Source of the DNA: Gordonia hydrophobica NBRC 16057
Lineage (GTDB): Bacteria > Actinomycetota > Actinomycetes > Mycobacteriales > Mycobacteriaceae
DNA length: 64,000 nucleotides
Direction of reading: 5' to 3'
NCBI RefSeq assembly: GCF_001592365.1
Contig: NZ_BCWU01000006.1
Location: 1 to 64,000, forward strand
The notes under the pieces are model-generated. The model was given only the letters and a program-made list of their open reading frames with translations. It made no database searches and was not told the origin of the DNA. A program made the translations under genes and the position numbers. Positions 23,128 to 34,462 of the stretch are shown in pieces; positions within the stretch are counted from its first letter, which is position 1; every line of letters starts with the position of its first letter.

Positions 23128-24534
23128 CTACTTGCGGGAGCGGGTACGCGCGGTCAGACCCCGCACAATCGAGCGCAACCGACCGACGCGCGGCTGCAGT
23201 TCTCGTTCGAATCCGTGGTCGGTGGGGTCGTAGTAGTCGACGCCGACCAACTCGTCCGGCGGGTACTGCTGAGCCAGTACCCCGTCGGGATGGTCGTGCG
23301 GGAATCGGTAGCCCACGGCGTTGCCGAGTTTGCGCGCGCCCGCGTAGTGACCGTCGCGCAGCGCGGGCGGCACGGCCCCGGCCCGACCCGCGGAGACATC
23401 GGCCAGCGCCGAGCCGAGCGCGGAGGTCACCGCGCCGGACTTCGGTGCGGTCGCGAGATGGATCGTGGCCTGGGTCAGTGCCAGCCGCGCCTCCGGCATA
23501 CCGACCATCTGCACCACCTGCGCGGCGGCGACCGCCGTCTGCAATGCGGTCGGATCGGCCATGCCGACGTCCTCGCTCGCGTGGATCATCAGTCGGCGCG
23601 CGATGAACCGCGGGTCCTCCCCCGCCGAGATCATCCGCGCCAGATAGTGGACCGCGGCGTCGACGTCGGAGCCGCGGATCGACTTGATGAACGCGCTCGT
23701 CACGTCGTAGTGCTGATCGCCGGAACGGTCGTAGCGGACGGCCGCCCGGTCGATCGCCGCCTCCACGTCGGCGACCTCGATCTCGTCGCCGTCGGCCACC
23801 GCGTCGGCGCTGGCCTCCAGTGCGGTCAGCGCGCGTCGCGCGTCCCCGCCCGCGACGGCGACCAGGTGCTCGAGGGCTTCCTCGGACAGCGCGACGGCGC
23901 CGTCCAGTCCCCGGGGATCCTCGACGGCGCGCGCAATCACCGCCTTGATGTCGTCGTCGGTCAGCGACTGCAGATGCAGGACGAGCGACCGCGAGAGCAG
24001 CGGCGCGACGACCGAGAACGACGGGTTCTCCGTCGTCGCGGCGACGAGCAGCACGATCCGGTTCTCCACCGCATCCAGCAGCGCGTCCTGCTGGGTCTTG
24101 GAGAACCGATGCACCTCGTCGATGAACAGCACGGTCTGCTGGCCGTTCGCCAGTCGCCGCCGGGCCATGTCGATGACCGTGCGCACTTCTTTGACCCCGG
24201 ACGAGAGCGCTGACAACGCCTCGAACCGGCCGCCGGTGGCCTGACTGATCAGCGAGGCCATGGTCGTCTTGCCCGTTCCCGGCGGCCCGTAGAGCATCAC
24301 CGACGCCGCACCGGACCCGGCGATCAGTCGGCGCAGCGGCGCGCGCTCGGCGAGCAGATGCTGCTGTCCGACGATCTCGTCGAGCGTCCGCGGACGCATC
24401 CGGACGGCGAGCGGCGGCCGCGGGCCGCGCTCGCCGGTCGGTCCCATTGCTGTCGATCCCTGTGCGGTCGGCGCTTGCTCGTCGGCGGCGTCGGTCGCGA
24501 AGAGTCCCTCGTCCGGCCCCGTCTGATCAGTCAC
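23128..24534 (-). CDS. rarA: Replication-associated recombination protein RarA (MgsA)
   Basis: This 468-residue AAA+ ATPase of the clamp-loader clade acts at stalled replication forks. Walker A is GPPGTGKTT near residue 80 and Walker [11 protein letters not shown] near residue 135, with sensor 1 [10 protein letters not shown]-terminal MgsA-type segments include [22 protein letters not shown] and [11 protein letters not shown]. It corresponds to Rv2559c. The start is GTG at 24532-24534. It lies nine bases downstream of the APH-fold gene. Confidence 0.95.
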   Translation of the reverse strand: MTDQTGPDEGLFATDAADEQAPTAQGSTAMGPTGERGPRPPLAVRMRPRTLDEIVGQQHLLAERAPLRRLIAGSGAASVMLYGPPGTGKTTMASLISQATGGRFEALSALSSGVKEVRTVIDMARRRLANGQQTVLFIDEVHRFSKTQQDALLDAVENRIVLLVAATTENPSFSVVAPLLSRSLVLHLQSLTDDDIKAVIARAVEDPRGLDGAVALSEEALEHLVAVAGGDARRALTALEASADAVADGDEIEVADVEAAIDRAAVRYDRSGDQHYDVTSAFIKSIRGSDVDAAVHYLARMISAGEDPRFIARRLMIHASEDVGMADPTALQTAVAAAQVVQMVGMPEARLALTQATIHLATAPKSGAVTSALGSALADVSAGRAGAVPPALRDGHYAGARKLGNAVGYRFPHDHPDGVLAQQYPPDELVGVDYYDPTDHGFERELQPRVGRLRSIVRGLTARTRSRK

Positions 24535-24543
24535 CGCGGCAAC

Positions 24544-25695
24544 TCACCCGAACCAGTAGATCCGCAGTGCCTCTTGGACCTGGTCGGCGGCGTCGACGAA
24601 GCTCTCGTCGATTCCGGCCGCCTCGCCGGAGTCGGCGAGGTCGGCCCACCGTGCGAGCACCACCCGCGCGTCGGCGGTGTGCAGTGCCCAGTCGTGGCCG
24701 GACGCATCGCCCTGGATCATCCAGTACGTCGACAGCCACACCCAGAGTGCGCGGGCGGTGAAGATCCGCAGGGCCAGCTTGCGGTCGTTGATCGACGGCC
24801 ACAGCGGCTTCACCTCGCCGCGCCACGCCTGCACCAGCGCCAACTCCAGGCGGGGACGCTCCATCACCACATCGGCCGACAGCAGTGCGGGGAACGTGGC
24901 GAGCGCGTACGCCACATCGAGCGTCGCGTCGCGAAACTCACCCCACTCGTAGTCCATGAACTGGACGCCGTCGCCGTTGATCAAGATGTTGCCGGGACCG
25001 ACGTCGGCCGGACTGAACGCCCGGAAATCGCGGAAGTCTCCCGCGTCGAACAGGCGGAGTCCGCGCTCGAGCAGGGCGAGAGATCCCTCGACCGCGTCCA
25101 CATCGATGGTCTCGAGCAGCTCGTCGTGTGCCCTCACCGAGGCAGCGGCAGCGTCGCCGATGCCGCCGCCGGCGACGGTGATCCGACCACTTCCGCCCTT
25201 GGTCTTGCCACTGACCCGCATCAGCGTGTCGAAGTCCTCTTCGCCGCCGAGGGTGGCCGCATGCATCCGGCCCAGGGCCTGACCCCACGCACTGACGCCG
25301 CGCTCCACCTCGTCGGCATCGGTCGAGGCCAGCAATTCGACCATCGACCGGCCGTGCCCGAGGTCGGTGAGCACCAGGAGCCGCTCCTCGAAGTCGGACG
25401 CGAGCAGCTGCGGGCCCGGCCGCGACGCGGTCGGGAGCGCCGTCGCATAGCGGTACGACGCGATCTCCCGCAGCACCTGCGACGGCGCGGTCTGATCGTC
25501 GAACGCTTTCACCACCACCGTGCGATCAAGCGAGACCGGGTTGTCGAGCACCCGGGCACGGATGACGCTGGAGCGTCCGGTGCCTCCGAGGTCCTCCGGC
25601 TCGTCGAGCTGCACCGAGGTGCCGGCACGACGTGTCAGAACCCCCTCCGCGGTCTGCAGGACTGACGAGATCCGTTCGTCAGCGATTACCGTCAT
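24544..25695 (-). CDS. APH-fold phosphotransferase / kinase of unknown substrate
   Basis: This 383-residue protein has an aminoglycoside phosphotransferase/choline kinase fold. An N-terminal ATP lobe (VVVKAFDDQ near residue 62) is followed by a catalytic loop SPADVGPGNILI and a metal motif FMDYEWGEF. In the loop, Asp and Asn of HxDxxxxN are kept but the usual His is Pro. A GGSGRITVAGGGIGD insertion lies mid-protein. I do not recognise a specific substrate; resistance, choline or sugar kinase roles are all possible. The ATG at 25693-25695 lies seven bases after the aspS stop. Confidence 0.8.
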   Translation of the reverse strand: MTVIADERISSVLQTAEGVLTRRAGTSVQLDEPEDLGGTGRSSVIRARVLDNPVSLDRTVVVKAFDDQTAPSQVLREIASYRYATALPTASRPGPQLLASDFEERLLVLTDLGHGRSMVELLASTDADEVERGVSAWGQALGRMHAATLGGEEDFDTLMRVSGKTKGGSGRITVAGGGIGDAAAASVRAHDELLETIDVDAVEGSLALLERGLRLFDAGDFRDFRAFSPADVGPGNILINGDGVQFMDYEWGEFRDATLDVAYALATFPALLSADVVMERPRLELALVQAWRGEVKPLWPSINDRKLALRIFTARALWVWLSTYWMIQGDASGHDWALHTADARVVLARWADLADSGEAAGIDESFVDAADQVQEALRIYWFG

Positions 25696-25702
25696 GGTGC
25701 CC

Positions 25703-27499
25703 TCAGTCGTCCGCCGGAGCCTTCGTCTCGGCGGAAGCCTTCGGCGGCTTCGCGTCGATGCCGGTCTCCTTGCGCTGTTGCGGCGTGATGGGTGCCGGCG
25801 CATCGGTCAGCGGGTCGATGCCGCCGCCCGACTTCGGGAAGGCGATCACCTCGCGGATCGACGGCTCGCCCGCCAGCAGGGCGGTGATGCGATCCCAGCC
25901 GAAGGCGATGCCGCCGTGCGGCGGGGCGCCGTACGAGAAGGCGTCGAGCAGGAAGCCGAACTTCTCCTGCGCGTCCTCCTCGCTGATGCCCATGATCTTG
26001 AAGACCCGTTCCTGCACGTCACGTCGGTGGATGCGGATGGATCCGCCGCCGATCTCATTGCCGTTGCAGACGATGTCGTACGCGTAGGCCAGGGCCTCAC
26101 CCGGGTTCGACTCGAGGCTCTCGAGCGATTCCGGCTTCGGCGAGGTGAAGGCGTGATGCACAGCGGTCCAGGCGCCGGAACCGACCGCGACGTCGCCCGC
26201 GGCGGTCGCGTCGTCGGCGGGCTCGAACAGTGGCGCGTCGACGACCCACGTGAACGCCCAGTCGCCGTCCTTGATGAGCTCGAGCTTCTCGGCGATGGCA
26301 CCGCGCGCGGCGCCCAGAAGCGCCCGCGAGCTCTTGACCGCTCCTGCAGCGAAGAAGACGCAGTCACCGGGCTTGGCGCCCACGTGAGCGGCCAGCGTCT
26401 CACGCTCGGCGTCGGAGATGTTCTTGGCGACCGGACCGGTGAGGCTGCCGTCCTCCTGGACCAGGACGTAGGCGAGGCCGCGCGCGCCGCGCTGCTTGGC
26501 CCACTCCTGCCAGGCGTCGAGCTGCCTGCGCGGCTGCGAAGCGCCGCCCGGCATCACGACAGCGCCGACGTACGGCGCCTTGAAGACGCGGAACGGCGTC
26601 TCGGCGAAGAACTCGGTGCACTCGACCAGTTCGATGTCGAAACGCAGGTCGGGCTTGTCGCTGCCGAAGCGGCGCATCGCGTCGGCGTAGGTCATGCGCG
26701 GAATCGGTGTGGTGATCTCGACCCCGATCAGCTTCCAGAGGGCGGCCAGGACCTCCTCGGCGAGCGCGATCACGTCGTCCTCGTCGACAAAGCTCATCTC
26801 GATGTCGAGCTGCGTGAACTCGGGCTGCCGGTCGGCGCGGAAGTCCTCGTCGCGGTAGCAGCGCGCGATCTGGTAGTAGCGCTCCATTCCCGCGACCATC
26901 AGCAGCTGCTTGAACAACTGCGGACTCTGCGGCAGGGCGTAGAACGAACCGGGCTGCAGCCGCGCCGGAACCAGGAAGTCGCGGGCGCCCTCGGGGGTCG
27001 ACCGCGTCAGGGTCGGCGTCTCGATCTCGACGAAGTCGTGAGCGCCCAACACACCGCGAGCGGCGGCACTGACCTGAGAACGCAGTCGGATCGCCTTGGC
27101 AGGCCCCTCACGACGCAGATCCAGGTAGCGGTGGCGCAGTCGAGCCTCCTCGCCGGGCTGCTCGTCGAGCTGGAACGGCAGCGGAGCCGACTCGTTCAGG
27201 ACGACGAGTTCTCTGGCGTCGATCTCGATGGCGCCGGACGCCAGCGCGGCATTTTCGCTGCCTTCAGGACGCGCGTCCACCTGGCCGGTGATCTGGACGC
27301 AGTACTCGGCGCGCAGTCGGTGCGCCGCCTCGGCGACCTGCTCGTCTCGGAAGACCACCTGCACCAGTCCGGACGAATCACGGAGGTCGATGAAGACGAC
27401 TCCACCATGGTCGCGCCGACGCGCCACCCATCCGACGACGGTGACGGTCTGCGATGCGTCTTCCCGACGCAACGATCCGGCGAAATGAGTGCGGAGCAC
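25703..27499 (-). CDS. aspS: Aspartyl-tRNA synthetase (bacterial AspRS)
   Basis: This 598-residue class II enzyme has an N-terminal OB-fold ([21 protein letters not shown]) and motif 2 around [19 protein letters not shown]. The bacterial GAD insertion lies mid-protein and motif 3 ([12 protein letters not shown]) is near residue 555. The tail is Lys/Ala-rich. Actinobacterial AspRS is commonly non-discriminating and works with GatCAB, but the sequence alone does not settle that here. It diverges from the metalloprotease gene. Confidence 0.97.
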   Translation of the reverse strand: MLRTHFAGSLRREDASQTVTVVGWVARRRDHGGVVFIDLRDSSGLVQVVFRDEQVAEAAHRLRAEYCVQITGQVDARPEGSENAALASGAIEIDARELVVLNESAPLPFQLDEQPGEEARLRHRYLDLRREGPAKAIRLRSQVSAAARGVLGAHDFVEIETPTLTRSTPEGARDFLVPARLQPGSFYALPQSPQLFKQLLMVAGMERYYQIARCYRDEDFRADRQPEFTQLDIEMSFVDEDDVIALAEEVLAALWKLIGVEITTPIPRMTYADAMRRFGSDKPDLRFDIELVECTEFFAETPFRVFKAPYVGAVVMPGGASQPRRQLDAWQEWAKQRGARGLAYVLVQEDGSLTGPVAKNISDAERETLAAHVGAKPGDCVFFAAGAVKSSRALLGAARGAIAEKLELIKDGDWAFTWVVDAPLFEPADDATAAGDVAVGSGAWTAVHHAFTSPKPESLESLESNPGEALAYAYDIVCNGNEIGGGSIRIHRRDVQERVFKIMGISEEDAQEKFGFLLDAFSYGAPPHGGIAFGWDRITALLAGEPSIREVIAFPKSGGGIDPLTDAPAPITPQQRKETGIDAKPPKASAETKAPADD

Positions 27500-27635
27500 T
27501 GAGTTCCTTCCTTCTGCGCAGCACAGAGCTGCCAGGGTTCACGCTGTTGCGTCCGATTCTACGGACCTGCGCCGACAACGCGACAAGCGCATCGATGTCG
27601 CGTCACGGCGCGGCGTCGCGGCTACTGTAATGCGC

Positions 27636-28505
27636 ATGACGTTTCGAGGGAGCGGCCCGCTCGAGGGCGGCAATGTCAGTGCGGGCGGTTCGGGAGGCGG
27701 CGGATTCGGCGGGGGCAGGATCGCGCTCGGCGGTGGCGCCGGCTTGATCGTCACGATCGTCGCGCTCCTGTTCGGCTTCAATCCAGGCGACATCCTCGGC
27801 GGCGGAGACTCCTCGTCGTCGAGCCAGTCGGTGACCGGTGCCGACAACGCCGAGATGCAGAAGCACCTCGACAACTGCACCATCGAGCAGGCGAACACCG
27901 ACGACGCCTGCCGGATCAAGGCCACGACGATCAGCCTGAACAAGGTGTGGTCACAGCTGATGCAGGGGTACACCCAGCCGGCGACCATCATCTTCTCCGG
28001 CAATGTGACCACCGCCTGTGGCGCCGCGTCGTCGGCGATGGGGCCGTTCTACTGTCCCGGCGATCAGACGGCCTACTTCGACCCGACGTTCTTCGCCGAG
28101 CTCAAGCGGATGGGCGGCTCCGACGGTCCCCTCGCCCAGGAGTACGTGGTCGCGCACGAGTTCGGTCACCACGTCGAGAATCTGACCGGGGTTCTCGCCA
28201 AGGGGCAGCGCATGGGCAACGCGGGGTCGGTCCGTATCGAACTGCAGGCCGACTGCCTCGCCGGCGTGTGGGCGTACCACGCCGACAAGGGGCCGGACGC
28301 GATGCTCGAACCTCTCACCGACGACCAGATCCAGTCCGTGATCGCGTCCGCCAAGGCCATCGGCGACGACACCATCCAGGGCGCGGGCTCCAATCCCGAG
28401 GGCTGGACCCACGGCAGCGCCCAACAGCGTGTCCGCTGGTTCCAGATCGGCTACGCCCAGGGCGACCCCGGCCGCTGCGACACGTTCGCGACCAACGACC
28501 TGTAA
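27636..28505 (+). CDS. Membrane-anchored neutral zinc metalloprotease (YpfJ family)
   Basis: This 289-residue protein has a Gly-rich N-terminus and one membrane helix (GAGLIVTIVALLFGF near residue 32). An extracellular domain carries the zinc motif VVAHEFGHHVENLTG and the downstream ELQADCLAGVWAYH that supplies the third ligand. It belongs to the YpfJ/zinc metallopeptidase family, equivalent to Rv2575. Two in-frame ATG codons lie at 27630 and 27636. Neither has a Shine-Dalgarno, so a leaderless transcript is possible. It ends 14 bp from the convergent hisS stop. Confidence 0.9.
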   Translation: MTFRGSGPLEGGNVSAGGSGGGGFGGGRIALGGGAGLIVTIVALLFGFNPGDILGGGDSSSSSQSVTGADNAEMQKHLDNCTIEQANTDDACRIKATTISLNKVWSQLMQGYTQPATIIFSGNVTTACGAASSAMGPFYCPGDQTAYFDPTFFAELKRMGGSDGPLAQEYVVAHEFGHHVENLTGVLAKGQRMGNAGSVRIELQADCLAGVWAYHADKGPDAMLEPLTDDQIQSVIASAKAIGDDTIQGAGSNPEGWTHGSAQQRVRWFQIGYAQGDPGRCDTFATNDL

Positions 28506-28519
28506 GGCGTGTCAGCCGT

Positions 28520-29815
28520 CTACGCGCCGTCCGCAGCCACTGCGTCTGTGTCAGCCAGCACGGTACCGATCTCGGTGACCACATCGTCGAGCGAGATCTT
28601 GCGCTGCTCGCCGTTCGTCAGGTCCTTCAGTTCGATCGTCCGCTCCTCGAGTTCGCGATCGCCGAGGACCAGGGCGAGGCGGGCGCCGGAGCGGTCGGCC
28701 GCCTTCATCGCCCCCTTGAGCCCGCGGTCGCCGTAGGCGAGGTCGACGTGCACGCCTGCGCGGCGCAACTGCCCGGCGATGCAGACCAATTCGCTCTTGG
28801 CCGCGGTGCCGAGCGGAACTCCGTACACCTGCACGCGTCCCTCCCCCGCCACCGAGACGCCCTCGGCCTCCAGCGCCAGGACCGTGCGATCGACGCCGAT
28901 GCCGAACCCGATGCCGGAGAGATCCTGCTTGCCGCCGACCTGTTTCATCAGGCCGTCGTACCGACCGCCGCCACCGATGCCGGACTGCGCACCGAGACCG
29001 TCGTGGACGAACTCGAACGTGGTCTTGGTGTAGTAGTCGAGACCACGGACCAGGCGGGGATTGATGACGTACGCGACGCCCAGTCGGTCCAGGTGCTGAC
29101 GGACCAGGTCGAAGTGCTCTCGAGCCGACTCGCTGAGGTGATCGAGCATCAGCGGAGCGCTCGCGGTCATCTCCTTGATCTCGGCACGCTTGTCGTCGAG
29201 GACCCGCAACGGGTTGATCCGGGCGCGCTCGCGCGTCGCCTCATCCAGATCCAGCCCGAACAGGAACTCCTGCAACGCTTCCCGGTACTGCGGGCGGCAG
29301 GTGTCGTCGCCCAACGACGTGAGTTCCAGCCGGTAGCCGGACAGTCCGAGACGCTTGTACCCCTCGTCGGCGACGGCGATGACCTCGGCGTCGAGCGCCG
29401 GATCGTCGACGCCGATCGCCTCGACGCCCACCTGCTGCAGTTGACGGTACCGTCCGGCCTGCGGCCGCTCGTACCGGAAGAACGGCCCCGCATAGCAGAC
29501 CTTGACCGGCAGCTGTCCGCGGTCCAGACCGTGCTGGATCACCGCGCGCATCACGCCCGCCGTGCCCTCGGGCCGCAGCGTCACCGTGCGGCCGCCCCGG
29601 TCGGCGAAGGTGTACATCTCCTTGCTGACCACGTCCGTCGACTCGCCGACACCGCGCGCGAAGAGCGCCGTGTCCTCGAAGATCGGCAGCTCGATGTGTC
29701 CGTAGCCCGCGCGATGGGCGGCGCCGGTCAGTGCGTTCCGGACGGCGAGGAAGTCGGCCGAGGCAGGCGGGAAATAGTCGGGAACACCTTTCGGCGCCGC
29801 AAATTCTCCACTCAC
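28520..29815 (-). CDS. hisS: Histidyl-tRNA synthetase
   Basis: This 431-residue class II synthetase carries motif 2 [19 protein letters not shown], the histidine-A signatures [16 protein letters not shown] and GGGGRYDGL, and a C-terminal anticodon domain ([17 protein letters not shown]). The frame is open upstream. GTG at 29813-29815 gives the expected APKGVPDY N-terminus, has AAAGGA nine bases before it, and overlaps the stop of the MBL gene as GTGA. Confidence 0.96.
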   Translation of the reverse strand: MSGEFAAPKGVPDYFPPASADFLAVRNALTGAAHRAGYGHIELPIFEDTALFARGVGESTDVVSKEMYTFADRGGRTVTLRPEGTAGVMRAVIQHGLDRGQLPVKVCYAGPFFRYERPQAGRYRQLQQVGVEAIGVDDPALDAEVIAVADEGYKRLGLSGYRLELTSLGDDTCRPQYREALQEFLFGLDLDEATRERARINPLRVLDDKRAEIKEMTASAPLMLDHLSESAREHFDLVRQHLDRLGVAYVINPRLVRGLDYYTKTTFEFVHDGLGAQSGIGGGGRYDGLMKQVGGKQDLSGIGFGIGVDRTVLALEAEGVSVAGEGRVQVYGVPLGTAAKSELVCIAGQLRRAGVHVDLAYGDRGLKGAMKAADRSGARLALVLGDRELEERTIELKDLTNGEQRKISLDDVVTEIGTVLADTDAVAADGA

Positions 29816-30504
29816 AGTCCGAATCGTCCTTTCTTGTTCGCATCGGGAAGGTCCAGCAGGAACGGATTGCCCGTCCGCTCGGCGCCGATGGTGGTCTGGG
29901 GTCCGTGACCGGGCAGGATCACGACGTCGTCGTCCCGAGTCAACAGCTTCGCGGCGATGGAGTCGAGCAGTTGCTGATGACTGCCGCCGGGAAGATCGGT
30001 GCGCCCGATCGATCCATTGAACAGTACGTCCCCGGAGAAGCACACCGTTGCCGCGTCCGGCGTCAGCAGCACGCTGCCGCGCGAATGGCCGGGGGCGTGG
30101 TCGACAGCCCAGCGGAAGCCCGCGGCGTCGACGTCCTCGCCGTCGACGAACTCGATGACCTTCTCCGGTTCGGTGAACGTCATGTCGCCGATCATCGACG
30201 ACAGCGCGCTGCCGATGCCCATCCCCGGATCGGTCAGCATCGGCCGATCGTCGGCGTGGATGTAGACGGGAATCGAGTACTCGTCGGCCAACTCGGTGGC
30301 GTTCCAGGTGTGATCGAGATGCCCGTGGGTCAGAAAGATCGCGACGGGCGTCAGGTCGTATTCGGCGAGCGCCTGCCGCACGTTCGGGGCGGCATCCTGA
30401 CCGGGATCGATGACGACCGCGTCGCTGCCGCGATCGTGCGCCACCAGGTAGCAGTTGGTCTGGAACATTCCTGCGGGGAACCCGGCGATCAGCACGGGGC
30501 GCAC
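29812..30504 (-). CDS. MBL-fold metal hydrolase (glyoxalase II-like, Rv2581c-type)
   Basis: This is a 230-residue metallo-beta-lactamase-fold hydrolase. Metal-binding motifs are [10 protein letters not shown] near residue 60, [11 protein letters not shown] near residue 134, [16 protein letters not shown] and the final [11 protein letters not shown]. It is in the GloB/YcbL-like group that hydrolyses S-lactoylglutathione-type thioesters. Mycobacteriales lack glutathione, so a mycothiol or other thioester is likelier (inference). It is coupled to hisS downstream by a 4-nt overlap. Confidence 0.9.
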   Translation of the reverse strand: MRPVLIAGFPAGMFQTNCYLVAHDRGSDAVVIDPGQDAAPNVRQALAEYDLTPVAIFLTHGHLDHTWNATELADEYSIPVYIHADDRPMLTDPGMGIGSALSSMIGDMTFTEPEKVIEFVDGEDVDAAGFRWAVDHAPGHSRGSVLLTPDAATVCFSGDVLFNGSIGRTDLPGGSHQQLLDSIAAKLLTRDDDVVILPGHGPQTTIGAERTGNPFLLDLPDANKKGRFGL

Positions 30505-30647
30505 CTCCTCGTTCGCGCCCCGGCGATCTGCCCGGACGACACGTTGGAACCTATTGTCTCATCGGCCTTCCAGGTCCCTGCGATAGCATGGGGCGCGCTG
30601 CAGCGACAGCAGTCCGCCCCACATGCCGCACAGGAGGTTCCACCAGC

Positions 30648-31577
30648 GTGTCGTCCAACGAAGAGCGTCGCGACGCCGCCCGCCGCAAGCTGGAAGAACG
30701 GCTCGAGAGCGAACGCCGGGCCGCACGTCAGCGTCGACTCACCGTGATCTCGCTGTGCAGCGTCGCAGTCCTCGCCGCCGTCGCGGTCGGCGGCTACTTC
30801 TACTACCGGCACTGGGACGACCAGCGGCACACCGCGTGCGAGTACACGAAGTCGCCGGACAACTGGGTCGAGATCATCAAGTCGCTCGAACAGCGCGTCA
30901 ACGAGGCGCCCGCAGACAAGCGCGCCGATGCCGAGAAGTACCTGGCGTTCGTCCGCGAGGCGAGCAAGAAGGGCGGCACGTCGCCGATGCCCGCCGACCG
31001 CACGCTGAACACCGGCACCGTGGACTGGACCCTCAACACGGGTCTGGGCGCGATCCCGATCACCCTCGATCGTTCGTCGGCGCCGTGCAACGTGAACGCG
31101 GTGATCTCGCTGACCCAGAACCACTTCTACGACGGCACCGACTGCTATCGCCTGACGAAGGCGAACGGCGCCAATCTGCTGCAGTGCGGCGACCCGACGC
31201 GGATCGGTGCAGGCGGGCCGGGCTGGACCAGCCCCGACGAGAATCCGACCGGCCTCAAGGACGGCGACGTCAGCCCGCAGATGCTGCAGATGGGCATGAC
31301 TCCCCCGCAGATCTATCCGCGCGGCACCGTCGCCATCATCAACCAGAACGACGAACAGCAGGGGCTGTCGCACACCGGCAGCTCACGCTTCATGATCGTC
31401 ACGAAGGACTCCCCGCTGCCGTCGCCGTTCGCGATCGTCGGCAAGGTCAGCGACGACGGCATGAAGATCGTCGACAAGGTGGTCGCGGGCGGCATCGATC
31501 CGGGTCTGTCCGGGACGGCCGACAACGGCGACCCGAAGACGCCACTGGACATCAAGACCGCGACCATCAGCGAGTAG
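30648..31577 (+). CDS. Membrane-anchored cyclophilin-type peptidyl-prolyl isomerase (PpiB-like)
   Basis: This 309-residue protein has a charged cytoplasmic N-terminus, one membrane helix (LTVISLCSVAVLAAVAVGGY near residue 34), a spacer and an extracytoplasmic cyclophilin domain. Family motifs are altered: HFYDGTDCYRLTKANGANLLQCGDP replaces the usual FHRVIxxFMIQGGDP. The central Arg is kept but Phe/Gly positions change. SRFMIVTKDSPLP matches the second motif. It corresponds to Rv2582. GTG 30648 has AGGAGG ten bases upstream. It converges with relA, with only seven bases between stops. Confidence 0.9.
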   Translation: MSSNEERRDAARRKLEERLESERRAARQRRLTVISLCSVAVLAAVAVGGYFYYRHWDDQRHTACEYTKSPDNWVEIIKSLEQRVNEAPADKRADAEKYLAFVREASKKGGTSPMPADRTLNTGTVDWTLNTGLGAIPITLDRSSAPCNVNAVISLTQNHFYDGTDCYRLTKANGANLLQCGDPTRIGAGGPGWTSPDENPTGLKDGDVSPQMLQMGMTPPQIYPRGTVAIINQNDEQQGLSHTGSSRFMIVTKDSPLPSPFAIVGKVSDDGMKIVDKVVAGGIDPGLSGTADNGDPKTPLDIKTATISE

Positions 31578-31584
31578 CGAGCGG

Positions 31585-33879
31585 TCAGGCCGCCGACGTC
31601 ACGCGGTAGACGTCGTAGACGCCCTCCACGTTGCGGACCACGTTCAGCACGTGACCGAGGTGTTTCGGGTCGCCCATCTCGAACGTGAACTTGCTGACCG
31701 CCACCCGGTCGCGGTTGGTGGTCAGCGTCGCGGACAGGATGTTGACTCGCTCGTCGGCCAGCACGCGCGTCACGTCCGACAGCAGGCGGTGGCGGTCCAG
31801 CGCCTCCACCTGGATGGCGACGAGGAACACCGATGACGGATTCGGCGCCCAGTTGACCGAGAGCAGGCGCTCCGGCTGCGAGCGCAGATCGTCCGCATTG
31901 GTGCAGTCGGAGCGGTGGACGCTCACGCCGCCGCCTCGGGTGACGAAGCCGAGGATCTCGTCGCCGGGAACCGGCGTACAGCACTTCGCGAGCTTCACGA
32001 GCACATTGTCGACGCCCTCGACCACGACGCCGCTGTCGCCGGACTGGCGGCGTCGAGTGGTGGTCGACGGCGTGGCCCGGGCCGCGATCTCTTCTTCTGC
32101 GGCGTCCACACCGCCGAGCATCGCCACCAGCCGGTGGACCACCCGACCCGCAGGCACATGCCCTTCGCCGACGGCGGTGTACAGCGCGTCGACGTCGCTG
32201 AAGCCGAACTCCTTGGCCAGCGCCGTGATCGATTCTCCGGACAGCAGTCGATGGACCGGGAGGCCGCCGCGGCGGACCTCCTTGACGATGGCCTCCTTGC
32301 CGCTGTCGAGCGCTTCCTCGCGTCGCTCTTTGGCGAACCACTGGCGGATCTTGGCTTTGGCGCGCGGGGAGACGACAAAGTTCTGCCAGTCCTTGCTGGG
32401 GCCGGCGTTCTCGGCTTTCGAGGTGAAGACCTCGACCACTTCGCCGTTCTCCAAGGCGCGTTCGAGCGCGACCAGTCGGCCGTTGACGCGCGCACCGATG
32501 CACCGGTGTCCGACCTCGGTGTGGACCGCGTACGCGAAGTCGATCGGCGTGGAGCCCGCGGGCAGCGTGATCACGTCGCCCTTCGGGGTGAAGACGAAGA
32601 TCTCCTTCACCGCGAGGTCGTACCGCAGGGACTCGAGGAACTCCCCCGGGTCCGCCGCTTCGCGCTGCCACGCGAGGAGTTGGCGCATCCACGCCATGTC
32701 GTCGACTTCGGCGACGTCGGTCGCCTTGCGGCCCTTGCCCTTTCGCCCTTCTTTATAGCGCCAGTGGGCGGCGATGCCGAACTCGGCGGTGCGGTGCATC
32801 TCGACGGTCCGGATCTGCACCTCGAGGGGTTTGCCCTCGGGTCCGATCACCGTGGTGTGCAGGGACTGATACACGCCGAAGCTCGGCTGGGCGATGTAGT
32901 CCTTGAACCGTCCGGCCATCGGCTGCCACAGGGAATGGACGACGCCGATGGCGGCGTAACAGTCGCGCACCTCGTCGCACAGGATGCGCATCCCGACGAG
33001 GTCGTGGATGTCGTCGAAGTCCTTCCCCTTGACGATCATCTTCTGGTAGATCGACCAGTAGTGCTTGGGACGCCCTTCGACGGTCGCGGTGATCCGGGAT
33101 CCGCTGAGCGCGGTGTTGAGATCGGACCGGACGCGCGCCAGGTAGGTGTCACGACTGGGCGCGCGGTCGGCCACCAGTCGGACGATCTCCTCGTACTTCT
33201 TCGGATGGAGGATCGCGAAGGAGAGGTCCTCGAGCTCCCACTTGACAGTCGCCATGCCCAGGCGATGCGCCAGCGGTGCGATCACCTCGAGCGTCTCACG
33301 CGCCTTCCGCGCCTGCTTCTCGGGCGGAAGGAAACGCATGGTGCGCATGTTGTGCAGGCGGTCGGCGACCTTGATCACCAGTACGCGCGGATCGCGCGCC
33401 ATCGCGATGATCATCTTGCGAATGGTCTCCGCCTCGGCCGCACTGCCGAGCGCCACCTTGTCGAGCTTGGTGACGCCGTCGACCAGATGCGCGACCTCGG
33501 AACCGAAATCCTTCTCCAACGCGTCGAGGGAGTATCCGGTGTCTTCGACGGTGTCGTGGAGCAGCGCGGCCACCAGTGTCGTGGTGTCCATGCCGAGATC
33601 GGCGAGGATGGTCGCGACGGCGAGCGGATGGGTGATGTACGGATCACCCGACTTCCGGAACTGGCCGGAGTGGTGTTCGTCGGCCACGGCGTACGCCTGC
33701 TGCAGGACCGCGACGTCGGCCTTCGGATACACCTCGCGGTGCAGCGAGACCAGCGGCTCGAGCACGGGCGCGACGCCGCTGCGCGGCGGTGCCGTCATCC
33801 GACGCGCCAGGCGCGCACGGACACGGCGCGAACTCAGTGGCGAGGCGTCGTCCGGTCGCTTGATGTCGGGATCGCTCAT
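31585..33879 (-). CDS. relA: Bifunctional (p)ppGpp synthetase/hydrolase Rel
   Basis: This 764-residue Rel enzyme controls the stringent response. Domains run in order: HD hydrolase ([12 protein letters not shown] near residue 107, [14 protein letters not shown]), synthetase ([30 protein letters not shown] near 270-370), TGS ([24 protein letters not shown]), and a C-terminal ACT domain ([22 protein letters not shown]). Motifs of both catalytic domains look intact, as in Rv2583c. It lies 13 bp downstream of apt. Confidence 0.97.
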   Translation of the reverse strand: MSDPDIKRPDDASPLSSRRVRARLARRMTAPPRSGVAPVLEPLVSLHREVYPKADVAVLQQAYAVADEHHSGQFRKSGDPYITHPLAVATILADLGMDTTTLVAALLHDTVEDTGYSLDALEKDFGSEVAHLVDGVTKLDKVALGSAAEAETIRKMIIAMARDPRVLVIKVADRLHNMRTMRFLPPEKQARKARETLEVIAPLAHRLGMATVKWELEDLSFAILHPKKYEEIVRLVADRAPSRDTYLARVRSDLNTALSGSRITATVEGRPKHYWSIYQKMIVKGKDFDDIHDLVGMRILCDEVRDCYAAIGVVHSLWQPMAGRFKDYIAQPSFGVYQSLHTTVIGPEGKPLEVQIRTVEMHRTAEFGIAAHWRYKEGRKGKGRKATDVAEVDDMAWMRQLLAWQREAADPGEFLESLRYDLAVKEIFVFTPKGDVITLPAGSTPIDFAYAVHTEVGHRCIGARVNGRLVALERALENGEVVEVFTSKAENAGPSKDWQNFVVSPRAKAKIRQWFAKERREEALDSGKEAIVKEVRRGGLPVHRLLSGESITALAKEFGFSDVDALYTAVGEGHVPAGRVVHRLVAMLGGVDAAEEEIAARATPSTTTRRRQSGDSGVVVEGVDNVLVKLAKCCTPVPGDEILGFVTRGGGVSVHRSDCTNADDLRSQPERLLSVNWAPNPSSVFLVAIQVEALDRHRLLSDVTRVLADERVNILSATLTTNRDRVAVSKFTFEMGDPKHLGHVLNVVRNVEGVYDVYRVTSAA

Positions 33880-33892
33880 AGGGCGATCGTAC

Positions 33893-34462
33893 TCAGCCGC
33901 GGCAGAGGGTATGTACTCGAACGCCGGGTCCGACGTCCGCGATGACGCGTTCGCGCCCCGGCAGACCGTCGAGTTCCATGATGACGGCGACCGTGTCCAC
34001 GATCGCCTCGGCCTGAACCAGCAGACGGGCCGCGGCGACGACGGTGCCGCCGGTCGCGAGGACGTCGTCGATCACCACCACTCGGCGGCCGGCGAGATCG
34101 ATCCCATCGGCGGGGATCTCCAAGCGCGCCGTGCCGTACTCGAGCGCGTAGTCGACGCCGACCACCGGCGGCGGCAGCTTGCCGCCCTTGCGCACCGCGA
34201 CCACTCCGACGCCCAGTTGTCGTGCGACTGCGCCGGCGATCAGGAAGCCGCGCGCATCGACCCCGGCGACGAGATCCGCCCCGTCGCACACGTGCGCCAG
34301 CGCGTCGATCACGGCGTCGAGACCGTCGGCGTCCGCCAGCACCGGCGTCAGATCCTTGAACGCGATGCCGGGCGACGGAAAGTCAGGGATCAGGCGTGCA
34401 TGCCGTTCGACGGCCGCGGCGGCCCGCTCCCGGCAGCGCGCCGACTGGTCCTCCACTGTCAC
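33893..34462 (-). CDS. apt: Adenine phosphoribosyltransferase
   Basis: This 189-residue purine salvage enzyme makes AMP from adenine and PRPP. It shows the Apt N-terminus ([18 protein letters not shown]), [13 protein letters not shown], the flexible loop [14 protein letters not shown] and the PRPP motif [18 protein letters not shown]. The open frame continues far upstream, but GTG 34460-34462 overlaps the stop of the lipoprotein gene as GTGA. Gene order relA-apt-lipoprotein-secF matches Rv2583c-Rv2586c. Confidence 0.94.
   Translation of the reverse strand: MTVEDQSARCRERAAAAVERHARLIPDFPSPGIAFKDLTPVLADADGLDAVIDALAHVCDGADLVAGVDARGFLIAGAVARQLGVGVVAVRKGGKLPPPVVGVDYALEYGTARLEIPADGIDLAGRRVVVIDDVLATGGTVVAAARLLVQAEAIVDTVAVIMELDGLPGRERVIADVGPGVRVHTLCRG

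Noticed and set aside
31915..33945. 676-codon plus-strand open frame opposite relA
   Set aside because: It is fully antisense to Rel, whose domains are all intact; no independent coding evidence.
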